Below, piece after piece: positions 36,001 to 47,100 of a stretch of 64,000 bases of DNA; the first letter of the stretch is position 1, and the number at the start of each line of letters is the position of its first letter. This DNA comes from Mercenaria mercenaria (taxonomy: Eukaryota > Mollusca > Bivalvia > Venerida > Veneridae), in NCBI RefSeq assembly GCF_021730395.1, contig NC_069377.1:70571001-70635000 (forward strand). Direction: 5' to 3'. Below the pieces are notes generated by a model. It worked only from the letters and a program-made list of their open reading frames with translations, did no database searches and had not been told where the DNA came from. Made by a program: the position numbers and the translations under genes.

Positions 36001-38437
36001 TGCGCTCGGGATAAGATGTCGCCTGCACGAGATAAGATGTTGTGCGCACGAAATAAGATGTCTAAGATAATTAAGTCTTAAAAGAATAAATGCATGTCCT
36101 AAACATACCACCGTAGGGACATTTCTTGTAGTGCATATTTTTGGAAAGAATATAATTTTTATATATCCCGCAAAAAAACCCATCTTGTAGTGTCAGATCT
36201 GGCATATTCTGTATATTACATAAGCGCATATATAACTGTATTTCGATTTTCACATACATCCCCAAATAATATATGCATACTATTTGATTGAATTTGTATT
36301 TTTCTCTCATATGACATTGTGTGTATCTTAGTTGTGCTTATTCTCTCTTCTAACGCTGTTATGGGTAGGGTAAAGTTACTGTTTGTCACTGTTTGAATAC
36401 AGTACCTATCTGATTGTCAGAAAATGTATACATGTATATGTGAAACAGTTTTGTAATCCTTTTAAATTATTAATCTATATGGGCGATTCTGTGAGAAAAC
36501 CTGTATTAGTGGCACATTATAATTATTGCATACTAGAAAATATAAAACACTGGAAATTTATCATTTTTCTTGTGTTCATTCAAAAAAGTGGAAACTATAG
36601 TATATTGCATTTCAGCTATTCTGTCATACTGTTTATAAATAAATGTTATTTTGTAGTGTCATGGCTACCGACATTCGAAAACACCCATGCATCAAGACAA
36701 TACAGAGGTTTATAGATAAAAGAGCCATGATGAAACCAAAATTCCATAAAATCATTTCTCTCTAGATACTCAAATGTATGATTTTAAGCTAGCGATATAC
36801 GCATTTGTCACATAAATGACATTCATGCAGAACGACATCATACTACTTTCGTCGAGAATTTGACGTCATCTCTCTAAATGCGCTCAGTGACTTACTTGAA
36901 AGCATTAAATTCTAGAAATAGTGAAGAAAATGTCTTCAGATTTTCAGATTTGAGAAGTGAAAGAATGATCTTTATGAAACTTTTGTCATCTAATATTTGA
37001 TATTTTTGTCGCTGATACAGGTCTTACCATGTAACGGGCGATTTATATGTTATGTATTATCACAATATTTAGAAACAGAGTTTCTTTAAAGTATTTTTTT
37101 GTAAACACAATTCATCAGTTTCGTACTGTTTGATCTGTATCATTGTTTTGTGTACAGTATGAAAAAAGTAAAATCTTTCTTTGCAAAGGTTGTTTCCCCT
37201 GTATGACTCCAGCAGAGTAAATCCTGAAGCAGTTCCGCTGAGGGCACATGAAGCAAAGGTTAGTGTCTCTAGCTTCATTTACTTTCTTAAAACAAATAAC
37301 TTTCTCGGAAAGAGTTTCAGTGGAATGAATCAAAATGTTAAATAAGTAGACATTTAAAAATTTTTGTTTTAAGTATGAAAATGCTTATCATTTCAGTCAT
37401 GAATTAGTGAAAGCCATTTCGGATGTAGCTGCCTTTATCGATAACGTTCTCTGTGAAAAATCGGAAGTGATATTCCACCTTTTATAAGCTTACACAATGA
37501 ACTAACATATTTAAAAAATATGTTGCATGTTGTCTTGACAACGGGTCTGATGTTCTACTATCATACTCTTAAAACATTTTTTTTATAAATGTCGCTGTTT
37601 AAAATTTCAGCATATATCAGATGATGGTGAGGCACGCCAACGCTTTCTGACGTCATTTCTAATGATGCTTGATTTCTACGGATTTACTATGACTGATGAA
37701 GAAACTGGAAAAATAAAAAGAGCGGCCAACTGGAAAGACAGATTCCAAAATCTTAAACGGTAAGTGGCAAATTATCCATTTTATTTACACCTTTAAAGGG
37801 TCCGTTATACAGTATGAAGGTCCGAAATTTAAATTCATTGATGGCGTTTTATTTCTTGTCTTATTTATGTATATATTCTTGGAACCTCTCTATCATTGTG
37901 ACAAACTTAATCGATTATGGGAACTATGTAAGAAATCCACTGGTTCACTGTAATTGTTCTCAAAAAGGCACACAAGAGAATCATATAAATGAGTCACACA
38001 ATTGGCATGCACTTAACATAGTTTTACTACATTTCAAATGACCACATACCAAAAGAAAATTTGAAATTGTGATTTTGTTTTTCAGGTCAGTTCATACCTA
38101 TACCAGAATCACACGAATATTGAAAAGCCTCGGAGAACTCGGACACTCAAAATTCCAAAGCCCTTTTGTAATGGCACTTTTACACGAAGTGTTCGAGACT
38201 CGAGAACTAGCTGGCATTCCGCCTGCAACAATACACCACTGGCTATGTGCAATTGACAATGAATTTGAAAGGGAATATGTGTATAAACAGTTTAAGGCTG
38301 GAATTAACAGACTTGATGAGGAAAGGATTAAATTAAAGAGGAAAGATAACACAAAATATTACTTTGAGAAACGAAAACCCCTCTTGCACAAAGATGAGCA
38401 ATTTCAGTTTACAACTAGAAAGAAACCTAGAATTTAA
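30012..38437 (+). CDS. Opioid growth factor receptor (OGFr) domain protein, nine exons, 5' end missing
   Basis: The exons are 30012-30095, 31002-31193, 31501-31975, 32242-32336, 33101-33170, 33801-33883, 37189-37258, 37611-37759 and 38086-38437. Each has AG/GT borders, and the phases agree except at 33883. The first four encode a Pro/Arg/Tyr-rich, probably disordered N-terminal region of at least 280 residues. The rest encode the conserved OGFr domain: NLRFYRNQLKFRPNGEF, HKYWYGNYSLLEKLHTYI, (W)LFPLYDSSRVNPEAVPL, LMMLDFYGF, and an Arg/His-rich helix with HTYTRITRILKSLGELGH. The protein ends in a basic tail (TTRKKPRI). In vertebrates OGFR is a nuclear-envelope/nuclear protein that binds Met-enkephalin and restrains proliferation; the role in molluscs is unknown. 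I found no start codon or promoter, so more exons lie upstream. Confidence 0.85.
30185..30422 (+). mobile_element. tRNA-headed SINE, damaged copy
   Basis: It shares with 33238-33530 the B-box segment GAGTTCGATCCCCGGGC, GTTCTCCGTGATGATTTGAT, GTCCTCCACCTCTGAT, AGTTGGCAGTTACTTG and an AAACAAACAAAC tail. Its A-box region is degraded. It lies in the intron after the first identified OGFr exon, in the same orientation as the gene. Confidence 0.8.
33238..33530 (+). mobile_element. tRNA-headed SINE, well preserved (~293 bp)
   Basis: The head GCCCGCTTAGCTCAGTAGGG is an A box; GAGTTCGATCCCCGGGCGGG is a B box. A ~200-bp body follows, then a CAAACAAACAAACAAAT tail. The head cannot be a working tRNA because its arms do not pair properly. 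It resembles molluscan SINE families such as RUDI or BivaMD; I cannot assign it by eye. It is intronic, between OGFr exons 5 and 6. Confidence 0.85.
33801..33883 (+). CDS. OGFr exon 6 with a frame-breaking CATA microsatellite
   Basis: Read from the preceding exon, this gives G-EFIDYIHKYWYGNYSLLEKLHTYI and then HTV before the gtaggt donor at 33884. The family motif YIQWLFPL requires TAC ATA CAG TG at the exon end, with the next exon (37189) supplying G-TTG-TTT-CCC. The sequence has four CATA units (33863-33878) where three would give that motif. With four units the phase is 0 instead of 2, and exon 7 hits a stop after five codons. No alternative GT nearby restores phase. It is either a length polymorphism, an assembly or consensus error, or a disabled allele. 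Confidence 0.8.
34092..34140. repeat. GATGAT microsatellite
   Basis: Interrupted trinucleotide run in the intron after OGFr exon 6. Confidence 0.8.
34228..36083. mobile_element. Large fold-back element: 41-bp palindromic units as unequal inverted arms
   Basis: The left arm (34247-35440, ~29 units) repeats a ~41-bp unit built from two palindromes, TCGAGCGCTCGA and TCGTGCGCACGA, joined by CATATATC and CATCTYATC. The right arm (~35938-36061) holds about five half-units inverted. Inside the arms, GGCCCTTTGTGCGTGTTTTA (~35442) faces its inverted copy (~35910-35935). A ~430-bp unique centre lies between. The outer ends also match inversely (TTTTAAGA-TTAAATTAT at ~34228 and ~36083). A ~283-bp higher-order repeat is visible (34398 versus 34681). 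The long open frames here come from repeats lacking stops. It lies in the intron between OGFr exons 6 and 7. Confidence 0.8.
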
Positions 38438-38711
38438 GAAATAAAAGTGTGGTACTGTTGAAATCAGCTGATGTAATTGTAAATTATTTCACTGTTGATC
38501 GATCACAGTATATAGTAAGAAGTACAGAATCATTGATTTTACTTTCAATGACAATGATAAATTAAAACGAACATATTCACTAAATTCGTTTTTATATGTA
38601 AACCGTTTAAGATTTTCTGTCAATCACTCCTCAAAAGTTTAACCTCTTTTCATTCCTACTTGTCGATATTTCAACAAGCGGATGCCCTATGTTGTACTCC
38701 GTACCCAGTCA

Positions 38712-38717
38712 AATAAA
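38712..38717 (+). terminator. Poly(A) signal AATAAA of the OGFr-domain gene
   Basis: A canonical hexamer 275 bp after the stop. Another AATAAA at 38440-38445 lies right at the stop codon and could also be used. Confidence 0.5.
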
Positions 38718-40053
38718 ACTGATACACTGCCACAGAGTTCAGTTCACAGACACGATATTGTTAAGTGTCAAGCAGTTTTAAATGGACAAAAGCGGAAAAT
38801 ATTTCAGTTAATGTAGGAGGGCAAAATATCGCGATCATACTTGGTGGAATGTCACACTAAGTTCTAACTGACTGCCTTTGCTTGGTTATATCTTTAGCTG
38901 TCAGGCTGTTTAACGAGCGGATGAATTGTGAAATCGGTTATCAAAGAATAATGTCCTTGGAGGGCATGATTGAACACTTCCTGAAGCAGTTAAACTGCCT
39001 AGTCCAACTGGTGTTCATTTCATTCTGATGTCAGGGGAGGTAATTAGAATCGCAGATTGGGACTAGGTAACGTCCTCTTGAAAGTGAAATGGATTAACAC
39101 AATTATGACGATTCTGGCATCATGTAAAGGCTGTAAAATGTATGAAAAGCTGCAGTTTTTATATTGAAATAAATTGGAAAGGAAAAATAGTACGATGTAT
39201 TCTTTCGAAAGTCCTTGCTTTATTCCGGCGAAGCCATATACGGCTTTTAGTAAAATCTGTAAAAAGATCCTTTGGAAGCATAGAATGCAACCAAGCAGAA
39301 TGCTAGCAGACTCTGTTTGATTGAGTCTGTTCATGACAGATAATGAAAAATGCAAAACCTCTCACGCCCCCTAGCACCGGCTTAAGCAGAACTCTATTAC
39401 ACATCATTTGAATCGACTCCATGATCACAAAGGACCAGAAAATATAACAACCCTGAATCCAAGTAAGGGAAGACTTTTTACAACCGCTGTTTCTACAACT
39501 CGGCTTCATATCGTCCTAATATTTCAGAAGAAATACGCATATGTGATTTGCCTCTCAACTAAAATGCATTTATAAAAATGAAAAAGAAAGAACATAAATT
39601 GTTAATTTTATTTATTTCAAATATACAGATTAAAAATAATATATTCTGAAACGATAATAAATGGAAAACGTTAATACTTATTTTCGTAAAGAATGAAATG
39701 TTAAATTAATTTTGAAATAAACAGTTTTGTCAGCATTAGTGTCTATTTACCTGTACACATGTAAACAAGCGTATTTGTACGAAAACAAGGAACATGAAGT
39801 CAATGATGGTTGGAACACAATTACTTTCATTAATTCTGCACCTGTTACTAGTATGGAAAGTCTTTAAGTTAGCATGTTAAAGGTATTGAAGTATACTGTA
39901 TTGTAACATAATATTTGTCACTTGCATCATACATTCACGCATTGCATAAATTGTAGCACAGCGATGTTCTGTCTTGCTTTACATACTAGAGATGATGACG
40001 AAAAGTCAGAAGAGTGGTTAATGATAAACGATGACATATTTTTTCTTCTTCGC
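38718..40053. other. Intergenic between the convergent OGFr and macin genes
   Basis: The OGFr gene (plus) and the macin gene (minus) converge here. Apart from the SINE fragment I see only AT-rich noncoding DNA. Confidence 0.5.
39247..39480 (-). mobile_element. SINE-family fragment
   Basis: It shares AAATCTGTAAAAAGATCCTT, GAATGCAACCAAGCAGAA-type sequence and CACGCCCCCTAGCACCGGC with 28410-28520. Its second half resembles 24915-25020. No tRNA head remains. Confidence 0.55.
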
Positions 40054-40356
40054 CTAGCGTCTCCACCAAAATCCACCTCGGCCGCCGCCGCCGGATGAGC
40101 TGCCGGAACATTGACATTGCCACGCTTTGTCTGTGAGAGGACATCGGGATGGAACTTTTTTGCACGTTCCAGTGCTGTACCCCTTCTCTTTACATCTGTC
40201 TAGACATGACTTCCACAGCCAACCCGTTCCACCGGAACTCCACTTAGAACAACGTGACCATGTCTCCCAACAGTCCCCGATAAATCCTGCTTGTCCGGTC
40301 GGAACTTGCAAAAACACCGCAATAACCAGGAGCATGCCTAAAGCAAACGTGTTCAT
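40054..40356 (-). CDS. Macin-family antimicrobial peptide precursor (100 aa)
   Basis: The precursor has a signal peptide (residues 1 to ~24, MNTFALGMLLVIAVFLQVPT-) and a mature macin domain beginning near F25. Eight cysteines lie at 29, 36, 51, 55, 65, 72, 81 and 83. The motifs DCWETWSRCSKWSSGGTGW, LWKSCLDRCKEKGY, PSRCPL and AWQCQC match hydramacin/neuromacin/mytimacin closely. Macins are secreted, cationic, disulfide-bonded peptides that aggregate and kill bacteria. The eight-cysteine form corresponds to four disulfides, as in hydramacin-1. After the last cysteine comes an unusual Gly-rich linker ending FWWRR. An acceptor (ttttcag) lies 8 bases before the ATG, so the 5' leader is spliced and the whole coding region is one exon. 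Identification is firm. Confidence 0.95.
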   Translation of the reverse strand: MNTFALGMLLVIAVFLQVPTGQAGFIGDCWETWSRCSKWSSGGTGWLWKSCLDRCKEKGYSTGTCKKVPSRCPLTDKAWQCQCSGSSSGGGGRGGFWWRR

Positions 40357-42193
40357 GTTTCGATCTGAAAAGAATTTGAAAATAGGTTCAAGGAAACATT
40401 ACGTAACTGCAAAAATAATAAAGAACTAGAATATGGTCATTTTAATTAAATGCTGATTCCTGTTTTTTTTGTGTTTTATATATGTAAACCATTTGTAAAA
40501 TCAAGCACAAATTTAACAAAAAAATGTGAATGCACAGTGTTTTACAACAGTTCATATCATTCCTAACACTCAGAAAATACAGAAAATAATCTATATAAAT
40601 TGTAATAAAACAATTATCAAGTCCTGAAATTTTAATGTATGAACGTTTTCCTGAATTTCTGGTAAAGATCCAAGACACCTGAGGTAGGGACCCTCCTCTG
40701 CTCTTACCATCTCTTAGACAATAACTTCTTGTAATTTCAAATGGAGTGAGTACATGTGGAGATGAAAGAGAATGTTATTGTACAGTTTCAGCAGTTTTTA
40801 CTATCATGGGCGGGGATTAATTTGAACAAGATATGTCTTTAGCAGGATGGTTTCATTCATTTTGCATTAATTTATATTTGTAAATTACTTGTTATAAGTT
40901 ATGATAACTTTTAGAAGTCATAACCAGTTTTTCAAACAGTCTCAAAACTTAACTCTCATCATCCAAAACAAGGAAAGCACCGTATGGTCAAAAATTAAAA
41001 ACATTTTTGATGCTTAAAAACTCCATGTTTTACTTTAAAGTCCTGTTTAAACTTGGTGCGATAAAATCTGACATGTTAAAATATCGCTTTTAAAATCAAG
41101 TAATGGTAGAGATATGCTCAGTTGCTATCTTGTTTTTGCTACCTTTTTCAACATTCTGACTCGGAATACTTTATGTCTGGTGTGCTTCCCTTGCTATTCA
41201 TTGACTGCTGTGAATTTGCAATCGACACACTTACAAACGTCTACTCGCATACTTTTCTATGAATGTACACTTAATGTTTATTAGGTCAAGGAATTATTGT
41301 AGCATATTTTCAAAATTATGATGCTATCTTTATTTTCTACAACACACTATAAGATTCTTAAAAAAGACAGAACACATACACTGCTGTTAATTTTTGAATA
41401 TGGCTCCAAATGAATAATATTTTTTTTTTTGTATCTGATTTAAAATCATACATTTACAAGTATGACATTGAACTTGACCTTGACATAAAACGTACATCAG
41501 TACACTTATGAAAATATGCTCAAAATATGCTCAGCTGGAATAAAGAATTAATCTTTATTTTTCATAATGGTGATATTAATGTATTTGCCGATTTTCGAAG
41601 ATATGGCGGCCTTATTTGACGCCATATTTATTTCTGGCCAGAATCATAATCTAAAACGTCTTTGAAAAGTAAGGAATGAATAAAACCTGAATTGCAGCTT
41701 CGAAATGTTTATGATAACAGATGATTGCTATACACTTCTCAAGTAATAGAAATGAATATCTTGTGAATTAATCGTATTTTCAAAACAACTGACCATTGAT
41801 CTTGACTTTGATGATATCAACGGCATGCAAGTAAAGTGAGTTATAGATAATTATCAGATTAAGTTTGGAGAATTATTTTGTAATAAAAAATGGTATGACA
41901 AAATATGCTTGTTGGCTCAGATTCCTAAATTTGGTGACCATCTCGCATGCCATTTTGGATCTCTGTCGACTCCCACACTTTTTGGTTGAAGAAATTCTAT
42001 TTCATATTCTACATACCATGACGAAAATTCTGATGTATAAAAGTGACTGTTTTCTTACACAGATGGGTTGAGTGATGAAAAATTCTGCTAATTTGCAACA
42101 CTATAAATAGCAATGTAAAATGTTCTGCATATGAAAAGATAATTTTTCTAATCATTAGCTATGTATGTTTTATTATTCGCTTAAAACTTATTA

Positions 42194-42770
42194 TGCTGGA
42201 CACTACTGGTTCTGCCTTTGCGACCAATGTAGATATTGATCAGCCTGCATATCAGTGCAGTTTGATCATGATATGCACAGTTCGCGATTCAGTCAGTATC
42301 TTTTAGTTTAGCACCTCTTTTAACAGTAAATGGTACTGTCCAAATTGGAAGATGGACAAGTTCATAGTAGAAATTTAGCAGGGTAAGGGTTATGACTCAT
42401 CCATATGCATACAAAGTAAATGCATAGATCGATATAGATTTCTCAACTTAAAATGATACTGAAAGAGAAGTCTTTTTTCTTACAAATCCAGAAGTATCTA
42501 ATTACGAGCCTAAATCTATTTTAGTGCTTCAAGTGGAAGGAGAAAATTAAAAAAAAATGTTAATGTGTAAAGCTTATACTTGGTCCTACAATACTATAAG
42601 GTTTAATTAAACTTTGACCCTGCTAAATTTCTAAAATGGAATGGTCCATCATTCTGTTTAGACAGTGCCACTTATTATTCAAAGGTATGCTTACAGAAAA
42701 TTTACTGCCTGAATAGCGAACAGTGCAGATCATGATCATGATCAGACTCCAGCCGGCTAAAGGTTAAAAA
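42194..42770. mobile_element. Inverted-arm MITE (~577 bp) in the macin intron
   Basis: The left arm (42194-42390) and right arm (42600-42770, inverted) share GATCATGATMTGCACWGTTCG, AATGGTACTGTCC-type and TTTAGCAGGGT blocks, with a ~210-bp centre. No coding capacity. Arm divergence suggests it is old. Confidence 0.65.
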
Positions 42771-43035
42771 TGCTTAGTTATGCTTATAAAAGATAATTGT
42801 GCAAATGTGTAAAATAAGCGAATTTCTACGTCGGTTGTATTTTAAAGAAGACTTGCTTGGCTACTTATGAATAGCTTATAAAAGAAAAATAAGTTTGTTT
42901 TTGTATGCGATGTTATCTTATTTTGTTTATATACTTGAACGTTCTTGTACATAGACAATATATGTAGCCTTAAAGTATTCAAAGTATTTTGGTATTGAAA
43001 TAATAGTTAAAATAAGGTAACAGAGAGAAAACAAA

Positions 43036-43102
43036 AATAAATAAATAAATAAATAAATAAATGAATGAATGAATGAATGAATGAATGAATGAATAAATAG
43101 AT
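43036..43102. repeat. AAAT/GAAT tetranucleotide microsatellite
   Basis: About six AAAT units pass into about seven GAAT units, then ATAG. It is low complexity; the minus-strand frame through it is chance. Confidence 0.9.
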
Positions 43103-43222
43103 AGATAAACAAAACAGTATATTACATACAATATTACACCAGATTTATATAATAGAGATAAGTAAAATCAAGTAGATTATTAAAAATGAATAAAAAACAT
43201 ACGTAAAAGGTATAAGACTTAC

Positions 43223-43255
43223 CTTCAGAAAAGGTATTTAACTAAGATCCAGGTG
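43223..43255 (-). other. Predicted noncoding exon 1 of the macin gene
   Basis: The sequence ends TTTTCTGAAG before a strong donor, gtaagtctta (43222-43213). It starts ~25-30 bp downstream of a TATA box. Splicing to 40364 would give a short leader before the ATG and a 2.86-kb intron. The inference rests on signals only. Confidence 0.55.
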
Positions 43256-43277
43256 GTCATCTGAGCGTTTTCTATGG

Positions 43278-43285
43278 TTTATATA
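43278..43285 (-). promoter_or_regulatory. TATA box of the macin gene
   Basis: TATATAAA on the minus strand, correctly placed for the predicted leader exon. Upstream are a CACGTG E-box (43313-43318) and an AGGTCAAAGG nuclear-receptor-like half site (~43301-43310). Confidence 0.55.
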
Positions 43286-43319
43286 GTTTTTGTTTTTCAG
43301 CCTTTGACCTTTCACGTGA

Positions 43320-44126
43320 ATAATCTATCAGGAAGCATGTTTTATTTCCTGGTGCATCTAAAAAACATTTAATATAACAAGAAACAGCAAAAGGTAAAAC
43401 TAATCAGAAGTAATCACGATTCTTCATATTGAAATGATATTTAGAATTACATGAAATCATATTGAAAATAGCAAAATAGAAAAAAAAAGAAAAGAGAAAA
43501 AAAAGAAAACAACAACAACAACAATTAAAAAGAAAGAAAAAGACCCAGTAAGTTTTGATAGGCCAGTCTGCCAGCCTGTAAAAACATTTTCAACCAACTT
43601 CCGGGTGCAAACTGTTTTCAACTCTTGTCAGTTGGTCAAACGACAAACTTAAAATAAAGGACCAGTTTTAGACGAGTATTAAGATAAAATATTTTCTTTT
43701 GTTTTAACAAGGATTCTCTACCCAAAATTATAGAAACTGTATTGTAACTAACAAGGAAAGGCGAAAAAAACATGTGTAGAGACAGATATGGATAGTTTTT
43801 ATTGTTTATTAAAGTTTCTCATCAATGTACACAAATCAATATTAAAACTTCATAAAAAATAATTTACGTTGTAAAGAAATATGAGACAATTTAACACATA
43901 ATATAATACTATCAAAGTTTTCAATAATTACAATAAAATTGAAACAACATCGCCCTTAATAAAAACTATGAAATAGTAATATTATAGTGTTTAAAAAAAA
44001 TGATTAATATCTAATACCAGTTGTAAAAAGTTTTTGAAAATTAGATAAAATGGAATTGCACTAACAAGAGTGACTGAGCAGGTTTTTAAACTAAAAGTAA
44101 ACGAGAAAACAGATTTAAACTAAATA
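43320..44126. other. Upstream flank of the macin gene
   Basis: AT-rich with A-rich runs (43480-43545). No exon recognised. Confidence 0.4.
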
Positions 44127-47100
44127 TAGACAGTTGGCTAACTGGGAAAAGAGGCCTGGTTAACAAATCCGTAGGCATTTTTTAGTACAATATGGTATCA
44201 TACCCTAAAACGTTCGTTATTCTTTCTTCTATTCAACCAGGGTGGGTACCAGGCTCAAAAATCCATTTTTATTTTTTTGTGAGGCCCCAAAAGGGGACAA
44301 TTTTAAGGGAAATTAAAGAAAAATTTCATTTTCATCATTATTAATGATGAAATGTGTATCTGTTTTAGATTAAATGTATTGTAATATGAATAAATATGTT
44401 CATCACACTAATCATTTTAGAATTTGAGGCCCATTACAGGGTTTTTAAAAAAATATTTTGAAATTTTTGATAGGTAACGCATAATTTAGAAGTATATTGT
44501 TTTTACTCTATTTGTGAAATCTCTACGATAGTAAGGTTGAGTATTTAAGGCTCAGGTGTGTAACAGGCATTCTAATACAAAATATAATAAAAAGGCACCA
44601 CTATGGGGTCATGTTATTGCAGAATAATTAATAAGCAAATTTTAAAGTTTGTTGAACAAGTTTGGTAAATTGCCCTCTTCTTTCATAATTAATGTTGTTG
44701 TAAACCATAAAATGTACCAGAATATTTTCTTCACAGAAATTTAATATTTGTTCTTAGGTAGTTATTTTACACCCCCCCCCCCCCCCCCCCCCCGAAAAAA
44801 AGAAAAAAAAATGATTTTGAGGCTCCAAAGGGTTTTAATTACTCACATTTCATGATAATTTAGATTAATAAGTAGTTATTAGTTAACAGAATCATTGCTG
44901 AAATATATTTAGCATATGACGATTTATGATTCACCATTTTATATGTATGGTGGTATTCACATCTCTTTAATAGGATGCAAGTGGAACTTTAACTAATATG
45001 CCATAGTATACATATAGCTCAAGGACCAGATTATTCTTAAATGTGTGCCCTCTTGAAATACTAGTAGCAAGCCTACAATTATATTCATTGGCAATGTCAC
45101 CTATACATGTTTCTTTATTCATCTGATCTCTTGTAACATTGGAATATACCCCAAACAACAATCAGATCACTTTATTCAGCTAGCCAGAGAGACAAGTTAA
45201 AGACATTTTTCAGCGGAGCAGTTGTCAAGTATTTAGGTTTCCGCTGCTCAATCTGGAGGTCAGCATTTCATGTACCACATGACACCAGTACTGGTGTGTG
45301 TCCACTTCAGTAAATGTCACAATGACACTGCACAGCTGATAGTTACATTTTATTATTTCATTACCTGAAAAGGATCACTGATGTTCATGTGAACATGTAG
45401 CATCTATTTTCCCAACCAGCTACGTTTTTGGCAGGTGGTGTTTATGAAGTATCCACAAAGGGATTAGAAAATTCTTATTTTTTCAAACATGATGTAATCA
45501 TTAGTATTTTGTGTAATTTTGTGCCTTGCAGATTGTAAATATCGGCTCTTCTTTGTCCTCATATACTCGCCTGTATTCATGCTATAGGAACAAGAATGTC
45601 CAGGACCTGTGAAATCTGTTTGTTTACAATTTTGATAATAGATTAAGTATGTATATTTTGTTGTTCGTTATTAACGATAGTTATACTTGTAAGAATTCCA
45701 GAGAGTAAGCACTTTTATGTACAAATGACTGCATGAAACGATTTTCCTGGCACCTTAGTGGTGTTCAGGGCTAGATTCCAACCTGAGGGCCCTCCATGTA
45801 GTTTCAGCTCAACATTAAAAGATTGTTAATGGTCATTTTTTCAGTTCTAGGCTTATTACGCTCTAGAAGACTATTTTGCTCAGGTTAAAAGAACTGAGTA
45901 CATTTCTTAATAGTTGTTAGGCTTACTTTGTATCTAAATTTACAGAAATATTTCGTATTGTACATACTTTGCCATTACGTCTTTTATTTACACTGTTATG
46001 CAACTCTGAAAAGTTGGAAGGATTAGGAGAAAGGTTTACTACACTTTTTACTGGTTTAATTTCCAAGTTGTGTTTTTGCAACTGACAGTTCCAAATCTGT
46101 GCTCCACTTTGTTCCTTTATGCGTCCGTATCTTTCTCGTTGTCTATATATTTTACTTTGTTCATGTATATTAAGTGTAAAGTTCATCATGTACACATCCA
46201 TGCAATTACTGATATGGGGTTTTTGTTTGAGGGGGAGGTTCTTTCTTCGAATGTAGTTTTTCTTAATGAATATTTGTCCTTGCGATTTTTTTGGTCTAGC
46301 CTTGTGCTTTGAAAATACTCTCAAAAAGTAAAAATGCAACATCCATTCTTTAGGACAGTCTAAGCATGACTTGTGTTACATGAGCATATGGCGCCTGTGT
46401 TGTAATTCATTTCACTACCACCTTAGAAACTCATATTAATTACATATCGATATACAGAAATTCGATTATCAGTAAGGAATGACATACCAAATATCCGTAA
46501 AAGTCTTGATACTGTTAAATGATCGATAAATTGACCAAAAGTTTAAGTTTGATAAGTTTGAAGTTTTTACCTTGCAAACACTTTGTGTTGTGTAGACGCG
46601 ATTAAAAACATTTGTAACGTGTAATGTCACACGAGGTTTTCTATATTGTAGTAGTATTATATATCTGGTGACTCCACCATTTCATATCGACTGAATGTCT
46701 ATTGGTCTTATGGCATATCACTGCTTCAACAAAATATTTTTGAAAAATGCCTATTCTGGCCATGGATAAAGTCCGATAACGATTTTAATAACAGTAGCTG
46801 CCCAAAAGCCTTGCGCTCGACTATTCAACAACTTCTAAGTTTAACAAGGACCGTGATTGGGCAAGACATACAAAACCATATATTGGTTACTTCCCGAGGT
46901 TTGATGACCGGAAGCATTATGTGAAATTTTAATCAAATGTATGTAGTTTCTGAAATACACCTTGTTATTTTAGGTACATGCTAAACTTTTACCAAATATT
47001 CTAGGTTGAAAACGAATCATAATCCGACACATATATTGGTTGCTAAGATATGAACTTACATGCAAAACTTATCCAAAGTGAGGATGTCAACAAAGGCGAC

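Noticed and set aside
45923-46342. 139-codon frame inside the 4.1-kb element as its transposase
   Set aside because: No DDE/DDD motif, zinc finger or other transposase feature; Lys/Asn-rich chance composition.
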